Shown here: piece after piece, positions 34,677 to 43,410 of the stretch
Layout: every line of letters begins with the position of its first letter
How positions within the stretch are numbered: the stretch's first letter is position 1
From: Actinomycetota bacterium
GTDB lineage: Bacteria > Actinomycetota > Acidimicrobiia > Acidimicrobiales > JAMDDE01
NCBI GenBank assembly: GCA_023489235.1
Contig: JAMDDE010000044.1
Location: 2,027-45,436 of the forward strand
DNA length: 43,410 bases
Direction of reading: 5' to 3'
The notes under the pieces: generated by a model
What the model saw: only the letters and a program-made list of their open reading frames with translations
Database searches by the model: none
What the model was told of the DNA's origin: nothing
Made by a program: the position numbers and the translations under genes

Positions 34677-35665
34677 GGCAGAATTTGAGGATTGGAGCTT
34701 ACCTCTTGCGTCAGAGGCTTGCTTCCAACAAAAAGTTCCCGTTGATAGTGGAGCTGGAGCCGCTCTTTGCCTGCAACTTGTCCTGCCCCGGATGCGGGAA
34801 GATAAAGTATCCTACGGAAATCTTGCGTAAGCGGATGTCGGTGGAAGAGGCAGTTAATGGTGTGATCTCCTCTGGGGCTCCCATGGTTTCCATAGCTGGT
34901 GGTGAGCCGCTGGTCCACCCAGAGATACACAAGATCACAGAGGAGTTGATCAAACGTAAGAAGTTTGTTTATCTGTGCACCAATGCCATGCTGCTCAAGC
35001 GTAAGATCGATCTGTTCAAGCCCTCTCCTTACTTCTCCTGGGTAATCCATATAGATGGGATGCGGGATCGTCATGATCAGTCCGTAGCTCGCAAAGGAGC
35101 ATTCGACAAGGCTGTAGAGGCTATCAAGCTAGCCAAGTCCAAAGGATTCCGCACCACCACTAACAGCACCTTCTTTTCCAATGATTCCCCAGAGGAGGTG
35201 CGTGAGTTGTTGGACTTCCTGAACGACGAGCTGGGCGTGGATGCCATGATGATCTCCCCTGCATACGCGTATGACAAGGCCTCCGACCAAGAACACTTTT
35301 TAGGAGTGGAGGAGACCAGAGCTCTATTCTCCAAGGTATTTGCTGACGGGAAGCGCAAGCGATGGCGACTTAACCATACCCCTTTATTCCTGGACTTTCT
35401 GGAAGGGAAGGTTGACTACGAGTGTACAGCATGGGGAATACCCAGTTTTTCCATATTCGGCTGGCAAAAACCGTGTTACTTGATGGCCGATGGTTACGTC
35501 TCTACCTACAAGGAACTGGTAGAAGAGACCAACTGGGATGCGTACGGTAGGGGAAAGGATCCACGCTGTGCCAACTGTATGGCTCACTGTGGGTATGAGC
35601 CGACTGCAGTAGCCGCCACTATGAGTTCGCTCAAAGAGTCATTGCGTGCAGTACGCGGTTATTGA
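34661..35665 (+). CDS. hpnH: adenosyl-hopene transferase HpnH (radical SAM)
   Basis: CNLSCPGCGKIKYP radical-SAM motif, SIAGGEPLVHPEI, VIHIDGMRDRHDQSV, C-terminal DPRCANCMAHCGYEPTAV; 16-bp overlap with the preceding CDS. Confidence 0.96.
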   Translation: MAIPLRQNLRIGAYLLRQRLASNKKFPLIVELEPLFACNLSCPGCGKIKYPTEILRKRMSVEEAVNGVISSGAPMVSIAGGEPLVHPEIHKITEELIKRKKFVYLCTNAMLLKRKIDLFKPSPYFSWVIHIDGMRDRHDQSVARKGAFDKAVEAIKLAKSKGFRTTTNSTFFSNDSPEEVRELLDFLNDELGVDAMMISPAYAYDKASDQEHFLGVEETRALFSKVFADGKRKRWRLNHTPLFLDFLEGKVDYECTAWGIPSFSIFGWQKPCYLMADGYVSTYKELVEETNWDAYGRGKDPRCANCMAHCGYEPTAVAATMSSLKESLRAVRGY

Positions 35666-35685
35666 TCGACGTTCACCTCATGTGG

Positions 35686-35746
35686 GCACCAATCATGGTC
35701 CCTATGTAGGCACCAATCATGGTTCTTACGAGAGCACCAATCATGG
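35686..35746. repeat. 3 x GCACCAATCATGG at exact 24-bp period between convergent genes
   Basis: 13-bp identical cores at 35686-35698, 35710-35722 and 35734-35746; the last overlaps the 3' end of the acyltransferase gene. Confidence 0.9.
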
Positions 35747-36949
35747 CATTGGATTCCCATCCTGTTTGCAGTAGGAACGGCTGTTTTGATCGATAAGGTG
35801 GTTGATCGCGTCATCCAGCAAGGACTCCGCATCTGAACGACTGAGGTAACGGGCATGAAGGGTAAGAGTTGACCTTCCCCCTTGGAGTCTGACCATGGCA
35901 AAAGCGACCGCTGAACGGCCTCGAGCTACTGGGTATAGTTCTGCAGACAGTATCCCCTTAAGGCTTATCCTCCCCAAGTTGGTCAGCAAGAACGTATCGG
36001 ATAAGCGACGAGATATAGGAGCGAGAACAGGGAGCCAAGTTGGAGCATGTGCGAACTCCCACGGCATTTCTCTCCTGGACATAGCCTTTTCAATCTCGGA
36101 TCTGGCATCTTCGATGCGGTCAATGTCTATCCGAACGTAACTAGCCGTGTTTTCTCCAACTATGTAGGAAGGGATGCTTACGGTCACTCCAGTTCTCTTG
36201 CATCCACCACCCTTGGATCTGTTGTACGAGCAAATTGCCCGTAGGCATGCTGCCGCTACGGTTGCTGTAGGGGAACGACCGATGAGCGGTAGTTCTCGAG
36301 CGACAAAGGAGTCGCTAGAGGGAAGAGGTTTGGATGGAACTACCGCTGTTGTCGATTTGGCCAATCGAACAAGGTAATTCCAGGGAATCAAGGGGGGCTT
36401 TACAAGGTCGTTTCTTTGTGTCGAGCCTTGTGTCGAATGGCTCTTAGGTATGACTATTCTATCTATGTCCTCTCCACAAAGTACCTTGGCTACAGCAATG
36501 GCGTGATGGCCATCTAGAGCAGCATGGTGGGCAGCGAGAGTGAAAAAACGACCATCAGGTGCTACGGCAACTCGTATGGGGGGCTCGATGCTCAAGTCAA
36601 ATCTGCTCACCTCGGATAGAGGCATACTATTCGGTGTAGAACTTTCAAGTATTCTGACTGTTGGCATTTGTCCAGGTTGCCAAGTAATTTTGCGTGACCT
36701 TTTGTGTAGTCTTGCCCTAATTATGGGGAAGCGATCGGCCAACAGAGAGATGCGTCGTTCCAACAAGGCAGCTATGTCTGTAGTACTTTCAGGCCAATAA
36801 GCTCTGTTCAGATGGAACAGTCCTGCTATGGTCCAGTTGGTTTGTCGATCGGGATGACGAAGAATGGCTAGGGATTGCCGACTTGGGGGAGTCGGTAGAT
36901 CCATCTCCTGGAGACTGAAGTTGTTGAATAACTTTCGTTCCCTAGTCAT
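35741..36949 (-). CDS. condensation/WS-DGAT-like (CoA-dependent acyltransferase fold) protein
   Basis: FTLAAHHAALDGHHA matches HHxxxDGxH acyltransferase motif; ERRISLLADRFPIIRARL N-terminal helix typical of the fold. Confidence 0.7.
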   Translation of the reverse strand: MTRERKLFNNFSLQEMDLPTPPSRQSLAILRHPDRQTNWTIAGLFHLNRAYWPESTTDIAALLERRISLLADRFPIIRARLHKRSRKITWQPGQMPTVRILESSTPNSMPLSEVSRFDLSIEPPIRVAVAPDGRFFTLAAHHAALDGHHAIAVAKVLCGEDIDRIVIPKSHSTQGSTQRNDLVKPPLIPWNYLVRLAKSTTAVVPSKPLPSSDSFVARELPLIGRSPTATVAAACLRAICSYNRSKGGGCKRTGVTVSIPSYIVGENTASYVRIDIDRIEDARSEIEKAMSRREMPWEFAHAPTWLPVLAPISRRLSDTFLLTNLGRISLKGILSAELYPVARGRSAVAFAMVRLQGGRSTLTLHARYLSRSDAESLLDDAINHLIDQNSRSYCKQDGNPMP

Positions 36950-37013
36950 CAGGTTGATGCTAGTAGGTCGAAGGGAGAGGAGAGTGGATTCTCATATTTC
37001 CTCAGCAAGTCTT

Positions 37014-40000
37014 TCATCGTTGTTTCTTTCCATGTAGTCGTTGCTGGTGGCGTAGCCCATTGTCTTTGCTGATGTAGTCGTTGTTGGCAGAGTTGTTACT
37101 GGATAAGTCCCATTTGGATAGATTCCATTTGCCAATCACGAGAATTGCCACAGCCACCATCCCAAATGCTTGAGCAGTGTAGCTTCTCGGACCGAACCAT
37201 GCAGTTGATGAAGTGGCTGGATGTACAGATATTGCCAGTCCGGCAACTATCATGCAGCAAGCTGCCCAAGTAGCAGGGCTTAAGTGTATTCGACGACGAG
37301 CGCTCTTAATGACAATGAATTGGTTAGTGCCAAGAAGAGCATATCGTTGGTTCCTAGTTGTCTTTTCTTTGCTCATCCAGAAAGCTAGAGGCAAAGAGAG
37401 GACGAGAGGGCCGCTAAGTAGATATACGCTTGCGGCTAGAATCACGCCTTTGAAGAATCTGGTCGAGCTTTTCACTTTGGTTGAAAGAACATACTGTGAT
37501 TCATCACTAGCTTGCAATGCGTTCCTGGTCAGTAGGGAATTGCTATTTGCTGACGATCTAGGGGCAGGTGATGACAGGTGGTGGTCCCTTTCGTTCCTGG
37601 CCGGCTCCATGGCTGGCGGGGAGGATTTCTTGTTACTGCTCCGTTTGTAGGTGGTCCACAGGGCTGCGAGAAACAAACTAGCCATCAGCAATAAACCTAC
37701 GAAGAGCATTTCTTTGAACCATTTATCCGGAGGAAAGTAAATTTTTACCTCGGTACTCTTCCCGGCTGGAAGTACGAATCCTTGGGCCCACCCATCGAGG
37801 CGAACCGACCGGAGAGGACGACCGTACGCTGTGGCCCGCCACCCCTTGTTGAAATTTTGGCGCAAGGCGATGATGGATGCTGACCCCCCACCAATCTTCA
37901 ATATTCGGTTGCTACGATGCCAAGAGAGTATGCGTAGCAATCTGGTTGGTTGGGATCTGGTTGGTTGGGGCGATCCGGTCAACAGGGATGCTCTGGTCAG
38001 CAGGGGCGATCCTGATCCCTCTAAGGCTACGCTAGTTACTTTCAAACCGTAGCCGCTGTCGGATGCCACTAAACTATTTTCACCTGAGTGCAGATATACC
38101 TTCTCCTGTGGCTCGCACACTTTCAGTGGCATCGGGGAAAGGGCGAATAGATCTCCTATGGTTCCCCTTACTGAAGTGGGATAGTAATGATTGTCGATGA
38201 CCAGAGGAGGTCCTTCTCCGCAGCTTAGGTGGAAAGGAGCGTTAAGATTCAGATACGACCTGGGTAGTGGCGAAAGTGCGGGGAAATCCAGCTCTGATAA
38301 GCCTATAGGGATATCAATTGGTTCACCACTGAGAAGGTCTATTGACTTCATGTAGGCGATCTTGGGGAAGGTGATGGTCACTTCGTCCGTGTCCAGTGGC
38401 TTGAAGTGGACTACGCCTCCCTTGGGGGGAATGCGTATCAAGCGAGAGCCACTGGGGGAGGAGATGAGCATCTCTGCAGGTCGAGATGCAGCTTGATCTA
38501 TGCCGACGAACACTGAACTTAGCCGATGCTTACCTGGCCAGGAATACCGAAGGGTGGGATGAGGATCGGAGGATCCCGCTAACCAGCTGGTGAGTAGGGA
38601 GTTGTCGGTAAGATTTTGTGGTCTGAAGAGTGGCAGTGAATGAAATACGGAGCTAGCAGTGATCTTGATGTTTTGTTCCCCGGACACATACTTGAGCAAG
38701 GTCTTTCCTGGGCGGGGAGTGACCGTGGCCCTGACTGCGAAGTACCCACTGTGAGGTACAGTGAAGATTCGGTGCATGTGGGGCTCTGGATCCGGTGGAC
38801 TCAAGTAAGCGAACGGGTTGGGGGATGGGTCATTGAACAAGTACACCGGAGGTGGCGCTGTAGGCGAGCTTACAGCTTTGCCAGCATTGTCAGGGACCTC
38901 GAGAAACTCGGTTACGTGTAGGCCTGGTATGGAGATGTGCTTTATGCCCGGGCCTGCTCCACTGCCAGGCTGAACGGGGGGCACTACCTTGTCGAGGGTT
39001 ACCCTGAGCCACTTTGAGTACCCTCTAGGCAGAGATACCGTCTGAGGAATTTGTCGAGGATCAATTGCGTGAACGATCTTCCCTACCTGGGTAGAGAGGG
39101 TGACCTTAGTCACCTCTGGTCTCCAGGGTCCGTCATCCAAAGGTGTAATGGTCACTTTGCTGAGCAAGATCGGGCGAACGAAGTCTATCTGTATCCAAGC
39201 TCCTTGCTGGTTGGTTCCTGATGCAGCCCATGCAGCTGTTTCCGGATGATCGATGAAAGCGCCTACGGGTCCGTAACCGGGAATTCTGGATATAGGGGCT
39301 CCATACGACGAAGCCTCTATGCTCTTGGCACCTATCAACTTGGCTACGGTTTGCTGACCATGCTGGTGGAGAACGTTCCAGTCTCTTGGAGGGTTGCCAG
39401 TATTAGGGCTTTTTTGGTGCGCAGTCAATACATAGGAAGAGCTGTCATAGAGCTGTCCGAAGTTGACACTAGTACGTTGCTGTGAGTCTGTTGCTACCCA
39501 AGTAGGGTCTTCTAGTTTAGGAGCTAGGGGATCTCCGGCCAGTGCCACTGCTCGACCCTTCAACAGGTGGGCTCCCCCGATTGGCAGCAGGGACTGAGGT
39601 CCTCCGGTGACGAGTAGTCCTCCCTTGAGGGGATAGGTGGTTACAATGTGAACCGGTTGGGTGACTTCGTATATCTCCAGAGCTCTTAATGGATGGGTTA
39701 TGCCTATTGGGGCGTAGTTGATGATAGCCCCTGGCCCAGCATTGCTGTCTTCGATGATAGGTCCAAATCTGGCCACGCGTCGCAGCCCGTTTTCCCTAGA
39801 GAGCACTGCCCTCACCACAGCAGGTGGTGGTGCATCGGTGAGTTGGGGGTCGAGGTCGTTTACTGCCAACAAGTATTTGATACCAGCGCGAGCGAGAAAT
39901 TCAGATAGACCAGGCACAGCTCTTCCCCCAGCTAGGACCTTGTCTACAGCGTCCAGGATCTGGTTGTTGCCCACTCCTCCTAGAGGAGCTATGTTCCTCA

Positions 40001-41621
40001 CAGCCCACCGTATACTGGTCAATGAGCCAATTGGATCGTCATTGGTCGTTCCCCAAGTGAAACGAGCGAATGAAGTACCGGGAACCACCAGGGTAGCCTC
40101 ATGGCCTGCGTGGTGTTGCAGCCAGTTGGCAGCTTGTACCCAATAGTTAGGTATCCGGGAGAAAGACCTGGACATATAGAGCTTGCCGGAGAAGACAGGA
40201 GCAGCAGCAACGAGAATGCAAGCAGAGACAACAGCCGTTGCAACAGGTTTGGATGTACGGGCAATCCTGCTGCCCCACTGTCCCCGAGCTAATTGTCCAA
40301 GGGATGATGTTATCTTGGGAGAACCATGGGCCAATCCTAGGGCCAGGGAGAGGGCGATAATTGGCTGAAATTTGTCGATATTGCGGAAGGGGGCGAGAGG
40401 ACCGGACAGGATGAGGTGATCCTGGTGGGCTATTGGAGAACCGAAGCGTCCCCAATAGCCCAGGCCGATTATGAACATGCCTACAGCTACCGTATAGGCA
40501 AAAAATCGACCTTCTGGCATATCTCGACGGACGAGGCCGTAGATGCCAATGGCAGCTACCAGGCTTCCTGCCACTATAACCACCGGTACACTTTCGATCA
40601 TCCACCCTGCCGGATCCCAGATACCATGGATCAACAGGTAGGACAGCCATACCCCTCCTCCCCTTAGTGTCTCTGCGGTTGACACGTAGGCTGAGGTATT
40701 GCGGGCGTTTTCCGTATAAGGGAGGAAGTCGAATCCGTATTTCCCTTGGAAGACGAGGGCTATGGCAAACCAAGCTGTCGCAAGGATGACAGCTATCAGC
40801 CAACTCAGCAAGACACGCCACTTGTGCCTATCCCTTGGCCTGGTCAGTATCCATAGGCCTGGCATGGTCAGCACGGCCATGGTGGAGGTAGCATTCACTC
40901 CACCCATGAAAGCTACGGCTATGCCTGAAAGCGCTGTTGCTCGAACAATTTGGCGAAATGTCCCTTTGTCATCCGAATGCTTCCTGGGAAAGCTGGAGCT
41001 GGTCAACTTTTCGTCCAAACCCACCAAGGGAAGCAATGTCCAAGGCAGAAGAGCGATAGGCAGGATCGTTGCTGAAGCGCTACCAGCCTGCAGGGTCAGA
41101 GGTGAAAGTGCATAGGCAAGAGCGGATAAGATCCTCGAGGTCTCTTCGCCGACCCCGAGTTTTCTTGCAAGTCGCATGGTGCCTGTAAAGCTGGTGACGA
41201 GCAAGGCTGACATCCAGAGGCGTTGGGTGATCCATGCAGGTAGATGGAGTATGTAACCCAAGGAGTAAAATGACCCCATAGGAAATAGGTAGCCGTATGC
41301 TTGGTTCTGGACCGAGCCGAGGTAAGCGTACGGATCCCACAGGTGGATGGAGTTTGCCAAAAAATTTACTGGCGATATGGCTAAGTTGAGTTTTGTGTCT
41401 ATGACTATGTGGAAAGGTGCTTGAGCGAATACAACTCCTGTTAAGCCAAGGCATATGAGAAGCTCCACGATGGAAGTGTTGCTCGTTCCTCTCTTGGCAC
41501 CTCTACTTGGATGGAGATGTCCTGAAGCTCTCCTCGTGCCTGGATGGTGTACTCTCCCTGGCCTGTTGGAAGAGGGTTGAGAAGATGCATCCGATACTTG
41601 CTGGGTAGGTGTTCTACTCAT
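37014..41621 (-). CDS. AftD-like alpha-(1->3)-arabinofuranosyltransferase family membrane protein (DUF3367-type)
   Basis: DTKLNLAISPVNFLANSIHLWDPYAYLGSVQNQAYGYLFPMGSFYSLGYILHLPAWITQRLW, LSALAYALSPL, discoidin-like C-terminal regions; ATG at 41621 overlaps the methyltransferase stop (ATGA). Confidence 0.88.
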   Translation of the reverse strand: MSRTPTQQVSDASSQPSSNRPGRVHHPGTRRASGHLHPSRGAKRGTSNTSIVELLICLGLTGVVFAQAPFHIVIDTKLNLAISPVNFLANSIHLWDPYAYLGSVQNQAYGYLFPMGSFYSLGYILHLPAWITQRLWMSALLVTSFTGTMRLARKLGVGEETSRILSALAYALSPLTLQAGSASATILPIALLPWTLLPLVGLDEKLTSSSFPRKHSDDKGTFRQIVRATALSGIAVAFMGGVNATSTMAVLTMPGLWILTRPRDRHKWRVLLSWLIAVILATAWFAIALVFQGKYGFDFLPYTENARNTSAYVSTAETLRGGGVWLSYLLIHGIWDPAGWMIESVPVVIVAGSLVAAIGIYGLVRRDMPEGRFFAYTVAVGMFIIGLGYWGRFGSPIAHQDHLILSGPLAPFRNIDKFQPIIALSLALGLAHGSPKITSSLGQLARGQWGSRIARTSKPVATAVVSACILVAAAPVFSGKLYMSRSFSRIPNYWVQAANWLQHHAGHEATLVVPGTSFARFTWGTTNDDPIGSLTSIRWAVRNIAPLGGVGNNQILDAVDKVLAGGRAVPGLSEFLARAGIKYLLAVNDLDPQLTDAPPPAVVRAVLSRENGLRRVARFGPIIEDSNAGPGAIINYAPIGITHPLRALEIYEVTQPVHIVTTYPLKGGLLVTGGPQSLLPIGGAHLLKGRAVALAGDPLAPKLEDPTWVATDSQQRTSVNFGQLYDSSSYVLTAHQKSPNTGNPPRDWNVLHQHGQQTVAKLIGAKSIEASSYGAPISRIPGYGPVGAFIDHPETAAWAASGTNQQGAWIQIDFVRPILLSKVTITPLDDGPWRPEVTKVTLSTQVGKIVHAIDPRQIPQTVSLPRGYSKWLRVTLDKVVPPVQPGSGAGPGIKHISIPGLHVTEFLEVPDNAGKAVSSPTAPPPVYLFNDPSPNPFAYLSPPDPEPHMHRIFTVPHSGYFAVRATVTPRPGKTLLKYVSGEQNIKITASSVFHSLPLFRPQNLTDNSLLTSWLAGSSDPHPTLRYSWPGKHRLSSVFVGIDQAASRPAEMLISSPSGSRLIRIPPKGGVVHFKPLDTDEVTITFPKIAYMKSIDLLSGEPIDIPIGLSELDFPALSPLPRSYLNLNAPFHLSCGEGPPLVIDNHYYPTSVRGTIGDLFALSPMPLKVCEPQEKVYLHSGENSLVASDSGYGLKVTSVALEGSGSPLLTRASLLTGSPQPTRSQPTRLLRILSWHRSNRILKIGGGSASIIALRQNFNKGWRATAYGRPLRSVRLDGWAQGFVLPAGKSTEVKIYFPPDKWFKEMLFVGLLLMASLFLAALWTTYKRSSNKKSSPPAMEPARNERDHHLSSPAPRSSANSNSLLTRNALQASDESQYVLSTKVKSSTRFFKGVILAASVYLLSGPLVLSLPLAFWMSKEKTTRNQRYALLGTNQFIVIKSARRRIHLSPATWAACCMIVAGLAISVHPATSSTAWFGPRSYTAQAFGMVAVAILVIGKWNLSKWDLSSNNSANNDYISKDNGLRHQQRLHGKKQR

Positions 41622-42256
41622 ATCCGCCGGGCCGCTACTGCGAGATTCCAAGTGGAGAACTCTCTGATACCGGGCAAACGGGTTATCCAACGAGTCCAGT
41701 AAGGGTAGTATCGGGGGAAGACGTCAACGACAACGATGTCCGGGATGGCGTTCAAGATCTTGAGGAACTCCGAGATACGGAGAGGGAACAAGCTGCTGCC
41801 GTAGCGGTTCTTGGGGGGGTGGCCATATCGTCTCTCGTACATTGTCGCAGCCCATTCGCCACCTAAGTAATGCCAAGGCGAAGTTTCATGGCCTCCCCAT
41901 GGGGAGAGCCAATTGGTGAAGGTAACAAAGACTATTCCACCTGGTTTGACCACCCTAGTCAACTCCTCCATCATTTTTCGAGGAGTTTCTACGTGTTCCA
42001 GCACGTTCAAACTGGTAGCGATGTCGAACGTGCAGCTGGCAAAGGGGAGGTTCGTACCATCAGCTATTACTCCGTAGCCAAGAGCACGCCCCCCTTCGCC
42101 TATCTCTGTTGGATCGTACTCTATGAAGACCGAACGAGCACCTGCCTCAGAGAGGGCTTGAGCTGTATAACCTGGTCCTCCACCGACATCCAATGCCAGA
42201 CGGTGGGCAATTGGCCCGTAGCGAGAGAGGAGATTGACTGTATCCATGGCTAGCAA
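41618..42256 (-). CDS. class I SAM-dependent methyltransferase (Rv0224c-like); N-terminus probably extends beyond 42256
   Basis: LALDVGGGPGYTAQALSEAG, LPFASCTFDIATSLNVLEHVETP, FTNWLSPWGGHETSPWHYLGG, KNRYGSSLFPL; the same frame stays open upstream to 42466. Confidence 0.88.
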   Translation of the reverse strand: MLAMDTVNLLSRYGPIAHRLALDVGGGPGYTAQALSEAGARSVFIEYDPTEIGEGGRALGYGVIADGTNLPFASCTFDIATSLNVLEHVETPRKMMEELTRVVKPGGIVFVTFTNWLSPWGGHETSPWHYLGGEWAATMYERRYGHPPKNRYGSSLFPLRISEFLKILNAIPDIVVVDVFPRYYPYWTRWITRLPGIREFSTWNLAVAARRI

Positions 42257-42466
42257 GGAGTAAAAGGATTGAGGGTCTATACTCTCTTTGGCGAAGTTCT
42301 TGACAAGCGCAATTGACCTCGCTATTCCCTTGCGGGGGAGGCTGAGGTCTTGCGTGCCCCTCTCCCTTCTGGCTGTGTAGGCCCGTTGATGCTCCTTCCA
42401 GAAATCTTGTCCATCTGTTTTTGGGTGTTGTCGATCCGTGTTGACCTTCCTCCTTGATTGGCACCG

Positions 42467-43410
42467 CTACCATCTTGCCAGCCTCTTTGTCTTTTTATTG
42501 AGATAACGTCGGTGATTGCAAGTCTTTACTTCATCGACTACTTGGAGAAATTGTTCCACTTGATTGTCCCAGTTGAACTGCTTGGCTCTTAAGGCAGCAT
42601 TAGTCCCTAGCTCCATTCGACGACCTTCCTCTTTGGCCAAGAGGATCCACTCTCTCGCCATGTGATCAGCGTCTGGTGCAAGTACCCCAGTTACTCCATC
42701 GATGACGGCGTCTTGGACCCCTGGAGCGGTGATGGCCAAGGATGGGGTTCCAGCTGCCGCAGCCTCCATTATCACCAACCCCCATCCTTCGTGGTGGGCA
42801 GCGTGCACCAAGAACCAAGATTCCTGTAGAAGACGTTCCTTGGTGGTTTGGTCCACTCTACCGAGCAGCTCTACACCTGCAGTGGCAGTAGACTTCAGGT
42901 GTTCCATCTCAGGTCCTTCACCAGCAATGATCAGTTTCCCTCCCACTACTGGACGTACTTGTTCCCAAACGTTGAGGATGAGATCGACTCGTTTATGAGG
43001 AACCAAACGCCCAAGTACCAGGAACTGTGGCTCCTGGGATTTGCTGTAGACAATTGCGGGAATGTCAACTCCGTTGTGGACTACTCTGATGCAGCTCGGC
43101 TCGATGCCGATATCTATTAGTGCCTGTTTAGTGGAGTCCGAAACCGCTACCATCATTGTTTTTCGATAGACAAGAGGCATAACCTTTGATTCGACCTTGG
43201 CAGCGAGGGTAGCTATGGGGAGAGGAAAGCGATCCCTCCACTGCTCTGTATGCACATGATGCACCAAGCATATGATTGCATTTCTCCACCATAACGGAGA
43301 GAAGAAAGGTATGCCGTTCTCTACGTCTACAACGAGGTCGAAATCGGCGAACTTCTTTTTGCAAACTATTGGTGCACGAAGGTATTGAGTGTAGGTTCCT
43401 CCGCCGTCTA
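42467..43410 (-). CDS. glycosyltransferase family 4/group 1 protein, 5'-truncated by the window edge
   Basis: FLVLGRLVPHKRVDLILNVW, LIIAGEGPE, VHAAHHEGWGLVIMEAAAAGTPSLAITAPGVQDAV; frame open through DGGGTYTQYLRAPIVCKKKFADFDLVVDVENGIPFFSPLWWRNAIICLVHHVHTEQW to the window end. Confidence 0.92.
   Translation of the reverse strand, partial: DGGGTYTQYLRAPIVCKKKFADFDLVVDVENGIPFFSPLWWRNAIICLVHHVHTEQWRDRFPLPIATLAAKVESKVMPLVYRKTMMVAVSDSTKQALIDIGIEPSCIRVVHNGVDIPAIVYSKSQEPQFLVLGRLVPHKRVDLILNVWEQVRPVVGGKLIIAGEGPEMEHLKSTATAGVELLGRVDQTTKERLLQESWFLVHAAHHEGWGLVIMEAAAAGTPSLAITAPGVQDAVIDGVTGVLAPDADHMAREWILLAKEEGRRMELGTNAALRAKQFNWDNQVEQFLQVVDEVKTCNHRRYLNKKTKRLARW

Noticed and set aside
35659-35901. Minus-strand ORF with HDWC repeats
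   Set aside because: Product of translating the 24-bp tandem repeats and the acyltransferase gene in another frame; no family resemblance.
39718-40146. 142-aa plus-strand ORF
   Set aside because: Antisense to the AftD-like gene, no recognisable domain.
40147-40821. 224-aa minus-strand ORF within the AftD-like gene
   Set aside because: Alternate frame of a well-supported CDS; composition looks like shadow translation.

Overview
The window looks chromosomal. From a codon and domain gestalt, roughly 50% GC and the presence of hopanoid, AftD-like and DUF929 genes, the source is probably an actinobacterium, possibly an Acidimicrobiia-type acidophile; this assignment is inference. Coding density is high and nearly every gene can be assigned to a family. 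From left to right the window contains: a lone ABC ATPase; sulfate assimilation (cysH diverging from cysD-cysN and a siroheme synthase N-terminal-domain gene); a YihY membrane protein; a succinate-semialdehyde dehydrogenase; a Fur-family regulator; a DUF929 protein; an alpha/beta hydrolase; a NUDIX protein; a molybdate/tungstate operon (binding protein-permease-ATPase-XRE/PBP regulator) behind a 35-bp perfect palindrome; an lpd-E2-lipB::lipA lipoate/2-oxoacid dehydrogenase block; metH; a PduO-type cobalamin adenosyltransferase; pepA; a hopanoid cluster (hpnC::hpnD fusion, hpnE, polyprenyl synthetase, squalene-hopene cyclase, hpnG::ispH fusion, hpnH); an HHxxxDG acyltransferase; and an AftD/methyltransferase/glycosyltransferase block that runs off the right edge. 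The main points for a second look are three apparent gene fusions (LipB-LipA, HpnC-HpnD, HpnG-IspH), a molybdate-operon palindrome with a second related site, an unassigned structured and repeated intergenic element at about 10.70-10.83 kb, an anomalous methyltransferase N-terminus (no usual start codon in the homologous frame), and active-site or Fe-S ligand substitutions in CysH and DUF929. No rRNA, tRNA, cas genes, transposases or phage genes were recognised.
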